Part shown: positions 46,911 to 55,497 of the stretch, one piece after another
How the letters are laid out: each line of letters starts with the position of its first letter
Position numbering within the stretch: position 1 is the first letter of the stretch
Assembly (NCBI RefSeq): GCF_001528745.1
Contig: NZ_BCNS01000083.1
Coordinates: 1-64,000, forward strand
DNA from: Marinobacterium profundum
GTDB taxonomy: Bacteria; Pseudomonadota; Gammaproteobacteria; Pseudomonadales; Balneatricaceae
DNA length: 64,000 nt
Direction: 5' to 3'
The notes under the pieces: model-generated
The model's input: only the letters and a program-made list of their open reading frames with translations
Told to the model about the DNA's origin: nothing
Databases searched by the model: none
Made by a program: the position numbers and the translations under genes

Positions 46911-46925
46911 GCAGATTGCAGGCCA
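46911..46925 (-). promoter_or_regulatory. Sigma-54 promoter upstream of fliK
   Basis: Minus strand TGGCCTGCAATCTGC matches TGGC, G7 and the TGC of the -24/-12 consensus, 12 of 15 with the correct spacing; the first T of TTGC is C. It ends 37 bp before the fliK ATG, giving a short leader. In Pseudomonas fliK and the fliLMNOPQR genes downstream are RpoN-dependent. Confidence 0.55.
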
Positions 46926-47012
46926 ACCAGCCGTAAAATTTTGTCGCCCCTGACCGCCAGCCATAGCAGGGCGATCAAACGGGCGCCCCCGCGCACCACC
47001 CAAACAGCCTAT

Positions 47013-47456
47013 TCAGATAAAGGGCGTGCGCACTCGCTGCGAGCGATCATCGAGCTCTTTTTGCAGCTGCTTCTCAGCCTCGACGCGCTCCTGGGTCAGG
47101 GCACGCTCGGTCAGGTTTTTCATGGCACACTGGTGGCCATAGGCCTGGCGCCAGTACTGTTCGACCTGCTCCAGCTGCTCGGCGTTGGTTTTCATGGTCT
47201 CGCGGTGTTGACGAATGCTGGCTTCGATTTTCTCAACGAAAGCCCGCGCCATCAGCATCTGAGCCACGGCAATACCCGCCTGCCCCTGCTGCTGGAGTTG
47301 CTGCTGGTATTCAGTCAGATATTGCTCAAGCTGGCGCAGCGTCACCTCACCCTGATTCACCCGCGCCCGACTGTCGGCCATAAACTGATCGGCCTGGCGT
47401 TTCTTGCGTTCAGCCAGATCCTGCAGCAGGGCCATGCGCTGGGAACGTTTTTTCAT
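47013..47456 (-). CDS. fliJ: Flagellar export chaperone FliJ
   Basis: A 147-residue, almost wholly alpha-helical coiled-coil protein rich in Gln, Glu, Lys and Arg. It links FliI to FlhA and escorts export chaperones. Its ATG overlaps the fliI stop in ATGA. Length fits FliJ. Confidence 0.92.
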   Translation of the reverse strand: MKKRSQRMALLQDLAERKKRQADQFMADSRARVNQGEVTLRQLEQYLTEYQQQLQQQGQAGIAVAQMLMARAFVEKIEASIRQHRETMKTNAEQLEQVEQYWRQAYGHQCAMKNLTERALTQERVEAEKQLQKELDDRSQRVRTPFI

Positions 47457-48838
47457 CGCCGTACTCCGGCTACAGGCGTAACGCCGGCGGGGTTACCCAT
47501 GGTCGGCTTGGGCGGTGGCGACAGCACCATGGACAGTTCCTGGATGCACTGCGCCATGGGTTTCGCCTCAGTCAGACTTTGCTGCAGAAAACTGCGCAGC
47601 ACCGGCATGCGCTCTATGGCAAAGTCAGTATCCGCATCACTGCCCTTGCTGTAGGCGCCCACGGTAATCAGGTCTTCGTTCTGCTGGTAGCGCGACATCA
47701 GCTGCTTGAAACGCATGGCCAACGCCAGGTGACCCTCGCCCACAATCGAGGGCATTGCCCGGCTGATGGAGGCTTCGACATCAATAGCGGGATAGTGGCC
47801 CTGCTCGGCCAGGCGTCGCGACAGCACTACATGACCATCCAGAATGGCCCGGGCAGCGTCCGCCACCGGATCCTGCTGATCGTCACCTTCGGTCAGCACC
47901 GTATAAAAAGCCGTTATGGAACCGCCTCCGGTGGCGCCATTGCCCGCCCGTTCAACCAGACGCGGCAGCTTGGCAAACACCGACGGCGGATAGCCCTTGG
48001 TGGCCGGCGGCTCGCCCACCGCCAGGGCGATTTCGCGCTGGGCCTGGGCATAACGCGTGAGGGAGTCCATCAGCAGCAGTACATTGCGCCCCTGGGCGCG
48101 AAAGTATTCAGCAATGCGGGTCGCCAGCTGCGCCGCCCGCAGCCGCATCAGGGGCGAGTCATCAGCGGGGGATGCCACCACCACAGAGCGCGCCAGGCCG
48201 GCGGCACCCAGGTTGTGCTCGATAAATTCTTTCACTTCGCGGCCACGCTCACCGATCAGACCCACGACAATAATGTCGGCTTCGGTGTAACGGGTCATCA
48301 TGCCCAACAACACCGACTTGCCCACACCGCTGCCGGCAAACAGGCCCAGGCGCTGACCTCGCCCCACGGTCAGCAGCGAATTGATGGCGCGAATACCAAC
48401 ATCCAGTGTCTGTTCGATGGGATGACGGTTCAGTGGGTTGATGATCTCACCGCCCAGGGATACCCGCTCGACCGCCTCAATCGGGCCCTTGCCATCCAGC
48501 GGCTTGCCGACGCCATTGAGTACCCGACCCAGCAGCCCGGGCCCCACATCCACCTGGCCTGCGCCGCTCAGTGGCGTGATGCGCGCACCCGGCTGCAGGC
48601 CGTCGATGCTGTCCAGCGGCATCAGATAAATACGGTCTCCGGAGAACCCCACCACCTCGGCCTCAACCCGCAGGCCGGGACGTACCTGGATTTCGCAGTT
48701 GTCACCTATGGCGACCTGCAGCCCCACGGCCTCAAGCGTCAGACCAATCAGACGGGTAATACGACCTTCCACCAGCGGGCGCACAGTGCTGTACTCTATA
48801 TCCAGATGGCGTTGCATGCGCTGCAGCAGACGGGACAT
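47453..48838 (-). CDS. fliI: Flagellar export ATPase FliI
   Basis: A 461-residue F1-beta-like ATPase. Walker A is [14 protein letters not shown], with [13 protein letters not shown], Walker [16 protein letters not shown] and the conserved catalytic-glutamate region. It energises release of substrates from chaperones. It lies 15 bp after fliH. Confidence 0.96.
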   Translation of the reverse strand: MSRLLQRMQRHLDIEYSTVRPLVEGRITRLIGLTLEAVGLQVAIGDNCEIQVRPGLRVEAEVVGFSGDRIYLMPLDSIDGLQPGARITPLSGAGQVDVGPGLLGRVLNGVGKPLDGKGPIEAVERVSLGGEIINPLNRHPIEQTLDVGIRAINSLLTVGRGQRLGLFAGSGVGKSVLLGMMTRYTEADIIVVGLIGERGREVKEFIEHNLGAAGLARSVVVASPADDSPLMRLRAAQLATRIAEYFRAQGRNVLLLMDSLTRYAQAQREIALAVGEPPATKGYPPSVFAKLPRLVERAGNGATGGGSITAFYTVLTEGDDQQDPVADAARAILDGHVVLSRRLAEQGHYPAIDVEASISRAMPSIVGEGHLALAMRFKQLMSRYQQNEDLITVGAYSKGSDADTDFAIERMPVLRSFLQQSLTEAKPMAQCIQELSMVLSPPPKPTMGNPAGVTPVAGVRR

Positions 48839-48853
48839 GGCGTCAATTTTCCG

Positions 48854-49606
48854 TCATTTAGCGCCGCCACCCGGGCCAGACTCAGCCAGACGCGACAGCA
48901 ATTGATCGGCAGCCTGGCGAAAACGGCTCTCTACGCGGCTATCCACCTGGCAGTTGGCGGTCTTGATGACACAGCCACCAGGACTGATGGCGGCATCCGG
49001 CACCAGTTCACAATGATCCCGTGCCTGGGCCAGCGGCTGCAACAGCACTTCATCTTCCGGGCTCACATGGATACGCACGGCACCGCCTTCGCTGGGCAGC
49101 TGCGCCAGCGCGTCCTGTACCGCCTGCAGAATCAGCGCCGGCTGGCTACTGAGTTCATGCCCGGTCACTGCCTGGGCCAGAGAGGTCACCAGGCTCAGCA
49201 GGCATTGTTCCAGCTGCTCGCCTTGCTGGGCCAGCGGCGCTTCGAGTTCGCCCAGCAATTGCGACAAGCGGGCAAGGGAGCGATCAATCTCGACCTTGCC
49301 CTGCGCCAAGCCTTCGGCGTGGCCCTTTAAGCGCCCTTCGGCAAGCCCCTTGGCGAGCCCTTCGCGGTAGCCTTCGTCCAGCCCTTCCTGGCGCGCTTCA
49401 TCGGTAATGCGCTCCAGCTCCGCCAGCGTCATCTTGGCGCCACCAAATAGCTGTTCCTCGGGCTCCAGCTGCTCCTCTACCGCCGACTCCTGTCGCTGTA
49501 CCAGCGCGACCAGATGCTCACCCTGCACCCTGGGCAACTGCCAGGGCAGCACCAGGCCCACATCGGCGGCGGGAATACGTGTCGGTTTTTTGTCAGCTGG
49601 ACTCAT
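48854..49606 (-). CDS. fliH: Flagellar export regulator FliH
   Basis: A 250-residue FliH. The central GxxxG-repeat helix (EGLDEGYREGLAKGLAEG, then RLKGHAEGLAQGK, about 77-108) is the hallmark, followed by the V-ATPase E-like C-terminal domain. It is a negative regulator of FliI and links it to FliN. It lies 7 bp after fliG. Confidence 0.94.
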   Translation of the reverse strand: MSPADKKPTRIPAADVGLVLPWQLPRVQGEHLVALVQRQESAVEEQLEPEEQLFGGAKMTLAELERITDEARQEGLDEGYREGLAKGLAEGRLKGHAEGLAQGKVEIDRSLARLSQLLGELEAPLAQQGEQLEQCLLSLVTSLAQAVTGHELSSQPALILQAVQDALAQLPSEGGAVRIHVSPEDEVLLQPLAQARDHCELVPDAAISPGGCVIKTANCQVDSRVESRFRQAADQLLSRLAESGPGGGAK

Positions 49607-49613
49607 AATGACC

Positions 49614-50630
49614 TCAGATCAGTTCCTCGCCGCCGCCGGCGAGCATGATCTCGCCCTCATCGGCCAGGCGACGTGCCACTGTGAGGATTTCCTTCTGCGC
49701 CGTTTCCACTTCGCTAACCCGTACCGGCCCCTTGGCCTCCAGATCGTCACGCAACAGCTCGGCGGCACGCTTGGACATGTTCTTGAAGATTTTTTCCTGC
49801 AACGCCGTATCGGCGCCCTTGAGGGCAATAACCAGCAGATCGGTGGAGACTTCGCGCAACAGTACCTGCACACCCTTGTCGTCCAGATCCAGCAGATTAT
49901 CAAACACAAACATCAGATCGGCGATCTGCGATGCCAGACCTTCATCCGCCTCGCGAATGCCATCCATCACCTCGGCCTCCACGCTGCTGTCGATGAAGTT
50001 CATGATGCTGGCCGTGGCCTTGATACCGCCGAGCGTGGAGGTCTGACTGCTGGAGCCGCGGCCGGTAAACTGCGCCTCGAACATATCGTTCAGTTCCTGC
50101 AGCGCCTGGGGCTGTATTTGATCCAGCGCCGAGACGCGCATCAGAATATCGAGCCGCACCCGGTCGTCAAAATAGGTCAGCACGTGGGCCGCCTGATCGG
50201 GATCGAGGTAAGCGATCACTACCGCCTGAATCTGCGGATGCTCGAAACGAATAACTTCGGCAATCTGACGTGCTTCCATCCAGCGCAACGTATCGAGTCC
50301 CGATGTATTGGTGCTCATCAGGATCCGATCAATCAGGGTCTTGGCCTTTTCCTCACCCAGCGCCTGATTCAGCATGGCGCGAATATAGCGGTCATTGTTG
50401 ATACCAATGCCGGTCTGATCGCTGACCACATGCATGAAATCCGACACCACCGCCTCAACCCGTGACTGTGGCACGTTATTCAGGCGTGTCATGGCATAGC
50501 CAATGCGCTGTACTTCCTTGGGGCCCAGATGCTTGAGCACCTCAGCCGCATCCGCCTCACCCAGACTGATCAGCAGTATTGCTGCCTTTTCAATATCATC
50601 CAGGTCGCCGTTCCCGGCCTCATCACTCAT
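49614..50630 (-). CDS. fliG: Flagellar motor switch protein FliG
   Basis: A 338-residue C-ring protein with ARM-type repeats, the EHPQIQAVVIAYLDPDQAA motif of the middle domain, and the C-terminal torque-generating helix with charged residues (LREVSTDLLVIALKGAD, FKNMSKRAAELLRDDLEAKGPVRVSEVE). Its start overlaps the fliF stop by 8 bp. Confidence 0.97.
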   Translation of the reverse strand: MSDEAGNGDLDDIEKAAILLISLGEADAAEVLKHLGPKEVQRIGYAMTRLNNVPQSRVEAVVSDFMHVVSDQTGIGINNDRYIRAMLNQALGEEKAKTLIDRILMSTNTSGLDTLRWMEARQIAEVIRFEHPQIQAVVIAYLDPDQAAHVLTYFDDRVRLDILMRVSALDQIQPQALQELNDMFEAQFTGRGSSSQTSTLGGIKATASIMNFIDSSVEAEVMDGIREADEGLASQIADLMFVFDNLLDLDDKGVQVLLREVSTDLLVIALKGADTALQEKIFKNMSKRAAELLRDDLEAKGPVRVSEVETAQKEILTVARRLADEGEIMLAGGGEELI

Positions 50631-52305
50631 GTTCCGCTACCCATTGCCGTACCGCCTGCGCCACCCGGGCAGGATCCTCGGCCACCATACTACGAATGGT
50701 ATTGATCTGATATTCGAAGCTCTCATTGGGTGTCGGCAAAAAGTTCTCGTCCGAGCTGCCAAATGTCACCCGATCATCCGCCACACCGGAACTTTCGAGC
50801 CCTTCAAGTTCGGCGGTCACACCGCCACTGCTACCCAGACGCGGCTTGCCGTCGTCCGATGCGGGCACCGCCAGATTCTTCAGTATCGGGCGCAACACGC
50901 CGAACACCAGCAAGAGTACAAAGAGCGCGGCCATCACCTGTTTGACGATATCCCACAGCCAGTCCTGCTGCCACAAAGGGGTATCCGCCGCTTCCACAAA
51001 GGGCTCGGTGGCGGCAAAGGCCGAGTTGATAACATTTACGCTGTCACCACGCTGGGGCGAAAAGCCCACGGCATCCTGCACCAGAATGCGCAGCCGTTCG
51101 AGTTCATTCTGGGTCCAGGGCTGGCGTTGCCCAGCACCCTCTTCCGAGCGTGCTGAGGGTATATCATCCACTACCACGGCCACGGTCAGGCGGCGCACAC
51201 GGCCCATCTGCTGGCGCGTGTAACTGATGGAGCGATCCAGTTCATAGTTGCGTACCGCTTGCTGTCGGCTGCTGCCAGACATCCCACCGCCAGCAATTGC
51301 GCCCGCCTCACCGTTGGCCACTTCAGGCACAGTACTGGGCCCAGGCGGCTGATTCGACAGCGCACCCGGCACGCCACCGGCAGCCTGGCCAGCGGCACGA
51401 TTTTCCTCGACGGTCTGTTCGCTGCGCAGCGATGGCAGATCCGGATTAAACAGCTCGCTAGTCTGCTCCACCGCATTAAAATCGATATCCGCCGACACTT
51501 CGGCACGGTAGTTTCCCAACCCAACCACCGGCTGCAGGATACTGTTAACGCGATTAAGCAGGGTTTCCTCGATCTTGTGGGTGTAGTCCAGCTGCTTGCC
51601 GGCCAGCACTACATCTTCGTCCACATCGCGGTTATTGAGCAGCCGTCCTTTCTGATCCACCACCGTCACGTCGCGCACATCCAGCTCCGGCACCGATGAG
51701 GCCACCAGACTGGCAATGGCGGCCACCTGATTGGGCTCGATCCGCCGACCGGCGAAGAGCTCAACGAACACCGACGCGCTGGGCTTGCGCTCATCGCGAA
51801 TAAACACGGTACTTTTGGGAATGGCCAGATGTACCCTGGCGCTGCGAATGGCCACCAGGCTGGCAATGGTTCGCGACAGCTCGCCTTCCAGGCCCCGGCG
51901 GTAGCGGGCGTTTTCCATAAACTGGCTGGTGCCCAGGGTCTGTTCCTGATCCAGCAGCTCAAAACCCACACTCTTGTCTGCGGTAAAGCCCTCTGCGGCC
52001 AGTTTCAGGCGTGCCTGATGCACATGTTCCTGCGGCACCAGTATGGCGCGACCGTCGGCATCGAACTTGTAAGGAGTGTTGTACAGGCGCAGCTGCTCGA
52101 TCACCTGATTGGCGTCGGCAAAGGAAAGGTTGGAAAAGAGCACCCGGTAATCGGGCTGTTGCGACCAGAGCACCACGGCAAAACCAATCGCAACGCTGGC
52201 AGCCAGGCCCACCATCAGGCCGATCTGCCGCAGTATGCTGAGACTGCTGAAGCCGGCCATCAGACCACGCTTGCTGCCTTCGAGTTGCGCCGGGGTATTA
52301 TCCAT
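50623..52305 (-). CDS. fliF: Flagellar MS-ring protein FliF
   Basis: A 560-residue MS-ring protein with two transmembrane helices (about 28-47 and 445-465), two ring-building motifs in the periplasm (DYRVLFSNLSFADANQVIEQL, SARVHLAIPKSTVF) and a C-terminal FliG-binding tail near the end (VAQAVRQWVAEHE). The middle is Gly/Pro-rich. Its start follows fliE by 37 bp. Confidence 0.97.
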   Translation of the reverse strand: MDNTPAQLEGSKRGLMAGFSSLSILRQIGLMVGLAASVAIGFAVVLWSQQPDYRVLFSNLSFADANQVIEQLRLYNTPYKFDADGRAILVPQEHVHQARLKLAAEGFTADKSVGFELLDQEQTLGTSQFMENARYRRGLEGELSRTIASLVAIRSARVHLAIPKSTVFIRDERKPSASVFVELFAGRRIEPNQVAAIASLVASSVPELDVRDVTVVDQKGRLLNNRDVDEDVVLAGKQLDYTHKIEETLLNRVNSILQPVVGLGNYRAEVSADIDFNAVEQTSELFNPDLPSLRSEQTVEENRAAGQAAGGVPGALSNQPPGPSTVPEVANGEAGAIAGGGMSGSSRQQAVRNYELDRSISYTRQQMGRVRRLTVAVVVDDIPSARSEEGAGQRQPWTQNELERLRILVQDAVGFSPQRGDSVNVINSAFAATEPFVEAADTPLWQQDWLWDIVKQVMAALFVLLLVFGVLRPILKNLAVPASDDGKPRLGSSGGVTAELEGLESSGVADDRVTFGSSDENFLPTPNESFEYQINTIRSMVAEDPARVAQAVRQWVAEHE

Positions 52306-52342
52306 TCAAGTGAAGCCGCCCTGATTCCTGTTGGATCCCGTA

Positions 52343-52690
52343 TTACATCGGCATCTTCATAATATCTTCATAGGCTGTAACCAGCCGGTTACGCACCTGA
52401 GTCATGGCCTCGAACGAAACCGACGCCTTTTCCATACTGATCATGACCTGGGGAAGATCCACCGCAGGGTCGCCCTGCTCATAGGAAACCGCCAATTTTT
52501 TGGCATCTCCCTGCAGATTATTCACCTTGTCGACTGCATTCTTCAGCAGCTCACCGAAACCAGTACGATCCACGCCTTCCGGACCCTGCTGTACACCCGG
52601 TGCCTGAATCGGCGAGACACCTTGCTGTGCCTGGGCCTGCATTGCTCGCATCTGCATCAGTACGCTATTGATATCGGCGCGTTCAACCAT
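52343..52690 (-). CDS. fliE: Flagellar hook-basal body adaptor FliE
   Basis: A 115-residue protein from ATG 52690 (MVERADINSVLMQMRAMQ), the usual FliE length; a reading ten codons longer is less likely. The C-terminal helical domain has FGELLKNAVDKVNNLQ, VMISMEKASVSFEAMTQVRNRLVTAYEDIMKMPM in short segments. It joins the MS ring to the rod and is the first gene of fliEFGHIJ. A sigma-54 site lies 138 bp upstream. Confidence 0.94.
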   Translation of the reverse strand: MVERADINSVLMQMRAMQAQAQQGVSPIQAPGVQQGPEGVDRTGFGELLKNAVDKVNNLQGDAKKLAVSYEQGDPAVDLPQVMISMEKASVSFEAMTQVRNRLVTAYEDIMKMPM

Positions 52691-52827
52691 TGCTCTGTCC
52701 CCCGACCAACCTGGCAGCATTTTGACATTATATGTCGCTTTTACACGTCAGCAAGCTAGCCAACGCCATCATACGACAAAATGCTGTCACCAGAACGTCA
52801 ATAAGTTAGTTATCTGCAGGGAATAAA

Positions 52828-52842
52828 GCAAATACCACGCCA
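52828..52842 (-). promoter_or_regulatory. Sigma-54 promoter upstream of fliE
   Basis: Minus strand TGGCGTGGTATTTGC fits the -24/-12 consensus at 13 of 15 positions, with exact GG and GC and correct spacing. It is 138 bp before the fliE ATG. fliEFGHIJ is RpoN-dependent in Pseudomonas, so the site is well placed. fleQ and fleSR, the usual activators, are not in the window. Confidence 0.78.
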
Positions 52843-52873
52843 AAAGCCTGATTTAAAATTGACGGCACGCTAC

Positions 52874-52907
52874 AAACCCGCCGAGGCAACGCAGTACCGG
52901 CGGGTTT
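52874..52907 (-). terminator. Hairpin after the exonuclease gene
   Basis: A perfect 10-bp stem (AAACCCGCCG and its complement at 52898-52907) with a 14-nt loop begins at the exonuclease stop codon. On the minus strand it is followed by TTT, a short but plausible U-tract. It would separate this operon from the fliE promoter just downstream. Confidence 0.65.
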
Positions 52908-53536
52908 CAGTGACTGGCGCTGGGAGCTTCGCCGTGTTTGAGGCGCACATACATCAGCGCCACTGTGATGGCATCACCGAGGGCGGTATGGCGTTCAATG
53001 ATAGGAACATCCAGCTTTGCCGCCAGAGTATCGAAACGCAGATCCACGGTGCCACCGATGGATTTCCACTTGATAATGTCATGGTAAACATGGGACAGCT
53101 CAATGGTCTTGTTGGGCAGGCCAAAGCCATAACGCGGACGCAGGTACTTGTCGAGCATGCTCACATCGAAACTGACGTAGTAGCCAAGAATGGGTCTGTT
53201 ACCAACAAACTCCAGCACCAGCCGCAGCGCTTCGTCTAATTCAATGCCATCCGCCAGATCCGCCGCGCGCAACTTGTGTATCTTGATTGAATCAGCACCC
53301 AGGCTCGCCGGGGGCTTGAGGCGGATATCAAGCCGCTCGCTGGTCAGCACCCGGGTGCCACGTATCCGCACCGCGGCGATCGAGAGAATCTCCGCTTCGG
53401 CCACATTGAGACTGGTAGTTTCGCAGTCCAGCGACACCACCTCATCCCCCTGATAGGGCTCGAACAGAGCACCGTGAATGCCACTGCGATGTTCGAGCCG
53501 GTCCTTGAGTCGGCGCAGGGTTCTTGGAATGTACAT
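52907..53536 (-). CDS. DEDDh 3'-5' exonuclease (DnaQ-like)
   Basis: A 209-residue exonuclease-superfamily protein. The ExoI motif is LDCETTS (Asp and Glu catalytic), ExoII is YYVSFDVSMLD, and ExoIII is HTALGDA with the histidine five residues before the aspartate. It resembles DNA polymerase III epsilon but is encoded with the CBS/DUF294 gene, its start overlapping that stop by one base (TGATG). The same two-gene pair stands beside acetate-transport genes in many gammaproteobacteria. The substrate is unknown. Confidence 0.88.
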   Translation of the reverse strand: MYIPRTLRRLKDRLEHRSGIHGALFEPYQGDEVVSLDCETTSLNVAEAEILSIAAVRIRGTRVLTSERLDIRLKPPASLGADSIKIHKLRAADLADGIELDEALRLVLEFVGNRPILGYYVSFDVSMLDKYLRPRYGFGLPNKTIELSHVYHDIIKWKSIGGTVDLRFDTLAAKLDVPIIERHTALGDAITVALMYVRLKHGEAPSASH

Positions 53537-55368
53537 CAGCCCTCCAGGCGATAACGCAATGCCAGATGTTTCTTGAAGCCTTTGACGATATGCAGCGCAT
53601 CGCGCAGCAGATCCCGTTCCATCTTGTTCAGCAGCGGGATTTCAATCAGGTTGGGCGTTGGATCCTGACCATCATCACTGGCCTCGAGCCTGCGCATCTG
53701 CTGACGCAGGCGCAACTGCACAAAGAGCGCCAGCGCTTCGGCCAGATCCGCACCCTGCTCGGCCTGCAACTGACCCAGCTCCACCAGTGCATCTATGCGG
53801 GAAAAGGTATTAGTCGCCAGCACCCGATACTCCAGCGCCATGGCGCGTATACCGTGCACTACAGGGAAAATACCGCCCTTCTTGATATCCAGCTGAGCCT
53901 TGTCCCGCAAGCTGCCAAAAAACGTCAGCGGTGTGTCGAATTCCAGCGCCGCACGGGTGAAGTGAGAAAAGAATAGATCGTTATTGCGCAGATGACGCAA
54001 AAACCAGTTACGCCCGGCCTTGAATAACGCAGGGTTACCCGCCACGGGCTTGGCATCCACGGCGATAGCCAGATTCATTACGGCATCACCTTCGCAGGAC
54101 TGCGCCCAGTCGCTCAGGTTTTGGGTCCAGTCCCCCAGCGAATTGACCCATGCAGGGTTGGATACCATGATATTGCCGGGGCACGGCGGAAAGCCGAACT
54201 CTATCAGCCGTGCGCTGAAGCGCTGCAGCGTCTGCTGCATGCCGGGCCAGCTCAGGCCATCTCGGTAAATAAGGGCGTTGTCCTGGTCGGTCTTGAGAAT
54301 CTGTTCGCCCCGCCCCTCGGACCCCATCACCACCAGACACACATGGGGCTGCATGTCCGCCGGAATCATCAGGTCAAACAGCTTGGCCATGATACGACCG
54401 TTCATGGCCGCCAGCAGATCCATGGTGAAGCGTACCTTGACGCCGTGGGATACCAGCGACTTGATCAGGTTGTTCAGGCGCTGCGCCGCATCCTGCAACT
54501 CCTCTTCACTCTGGGCGCGTTCGATGCGAAGACCTATCACATGGGAGTGGCTGGAAAAGTAGCTCAGAATATCGGTCAGCGCGACTATGCCCACCAGCGT
54601 CTGCTGGCGCATGACCACCAGGCGCTCGATATGCTGCTGGGTCATTAGCACCAGCGCATTGAACAGGTAGTCATCGGGGCTTACCGTCACCAGCCGGAAG
54701 CTGGCGATCTGCACCAGGTCAGCCGATTGCTCCAGCTTGCCTATGACCAGCGCTTCCAGCAGGTCCGTCTTGGTGATCATGCCGTAGCGATTCCCCTTTC
54801 GCACCAGCACGCAATCCGCCTTGTGGTTACGCATCAGCACTGTAGCCTCGCTGATGCTGGTACCTTCGTCGACGATCAGCGGTTCCTGCACCAGGCCGCT
54901 GCTGACCTTGGCCAGCATAAACTCGGCCATGTCCTGATCCTGATCCTGCTGCGCCACTATCTCGGACTTGACCGCCAGATTCTGGGCGAAATAGTCCGCA
55001 AACAGCGAGTTGCTTGACACCAGTTCCAGCAGCACCCGCGTAGGCAGTATATGGCAGATGGTTTCCTCTACCGCGACGAAGTTGTGAATCGCACGGCCAC
55101 GGATGGCCGACCAGCCGCCAAAGTAGTCATCCGCCTGATAGTGCACGAACACCTGCCCGGGCACGTCGCTACCGTCGGCACGGCACTCTTCGCTTTCGCC
55201 GACACAACCCTTGAGGATGACATAGACCCCTTCGGACTCACCGCCAGCCACGACTATGGTTTCGCCCTGCTGGTAGTAGGCGATATCCAGACTCTGTTGC
55301 AGCAGCGCCTGCTCGCCCTCAGTGAGCAAACTGAAGGGCAGATTGCTGATATTGAATGTCGAGGACAT
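53536..55368 (-). CDS. cNMP-binding/CBS/DUF294 nucleotidyltransferase-like signalling protein
   Basis: From ATG 55368 (AAGGAG site at 5 nt) the protein is 610 residues. The order is: cyclic-nucleotide-binding domain (about 10-125), a CBS pair (about 155-275), a DUF294 GlnD-like nucleotidyltransferase domain with GSEGRGEQILKTDQDNAL (near 330-360), and a DUF294 C-terminal helical domain. The GS...D.D pattern of the nucleotidyltransferase site is intact. It probably senses a nucleotide and modifies a partner. It is adjacent to the sodium:solute symporter, from which a strong terminator separates it. Confidence 0.88.
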   Translation of the reverse strand: MSSTFNISNLPFSLLTEGEQALLQQSLDIAYYQQGETIVVAGGESEGVYVILKGCVGESEECRADGSDVPGQVFVHYQADDYFGGWSAIRGRAIHNFVAVEETICHILPTRVLLELVSSNSLFADYFAQNLAVKSEIVAQQDQDQDMAEFMLAKVSSGLVQEPLIVDEGTSISEATVLMRNHKADCVLVRKGNRYGMITKTDLLEALVIGKLEQSADLVQIASFRLVTVSPDDYLFNALVLMTQQHIERLVVMRQQTLVGIVALTDILSYFSSHSHVIGLRIERAQSEEELQDAAQRLNNLIKSLVSHGVKVRFTMDLLAAMNGRIMAKLFDLMIPADMQPHVCLVVMGSEGRGEQILKTDQDNALIYRDGLSWPGMQQTLQRFSARLIEFGFPPCPGNIMVSNPAWVNSLGDWTQNLSDWAQSCEGDAVMNLAIAVDAKPVAGNPALFKAGRNWFLRHLRNNDLFFSHFTRAALEFDTPLTFFGSLRDKAQLDIKKGGIFPVVHGIRAMALEYRVLATNTFSRIDALVELGQLQAEQGADLAEALALFVQLRLRQQMRRLEASDDGQDPTPNLIEIPLLNKMERDLLRDALHIVKGFKKHLALRYRLEG

Positions 55369-55433
55369 ACAAACTCCTTGTCTGACATTGCCAGGCAACC
55401 TGTCGGCTGCTCATGACAACCCCCTGAAAGCAA

Positions 55434-55465
55434 AAAGGCACACCTGCATAAGCCGGTGTGCCTTT
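55434..55465 (-). terminator. Rho-independent terminator after the symporter gene
   Basis: A perfect 11-bp stem (AAAGGCACACC/GGTGTGCCTTT) with a 10-nt loop. On the minus strand the stem is followed by a run of T, giving a classic terminator 33 bp after the symporter stop. Confidence 0.9.
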
Positions 55466-55497
55466 GTCCCTACTGACTAACAGTAAAGCTCAGATGG

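Noticed and set aside
47579-49330. 583-codon open frame on plus, antisense to fliI and fliH
   Set aside because: The minus strand holds clear FliI and FliH with all motifs; the plus frame is His/Gln/Arg-rich with no family resemblance, typical of antisense frames in GC-rich DNA.
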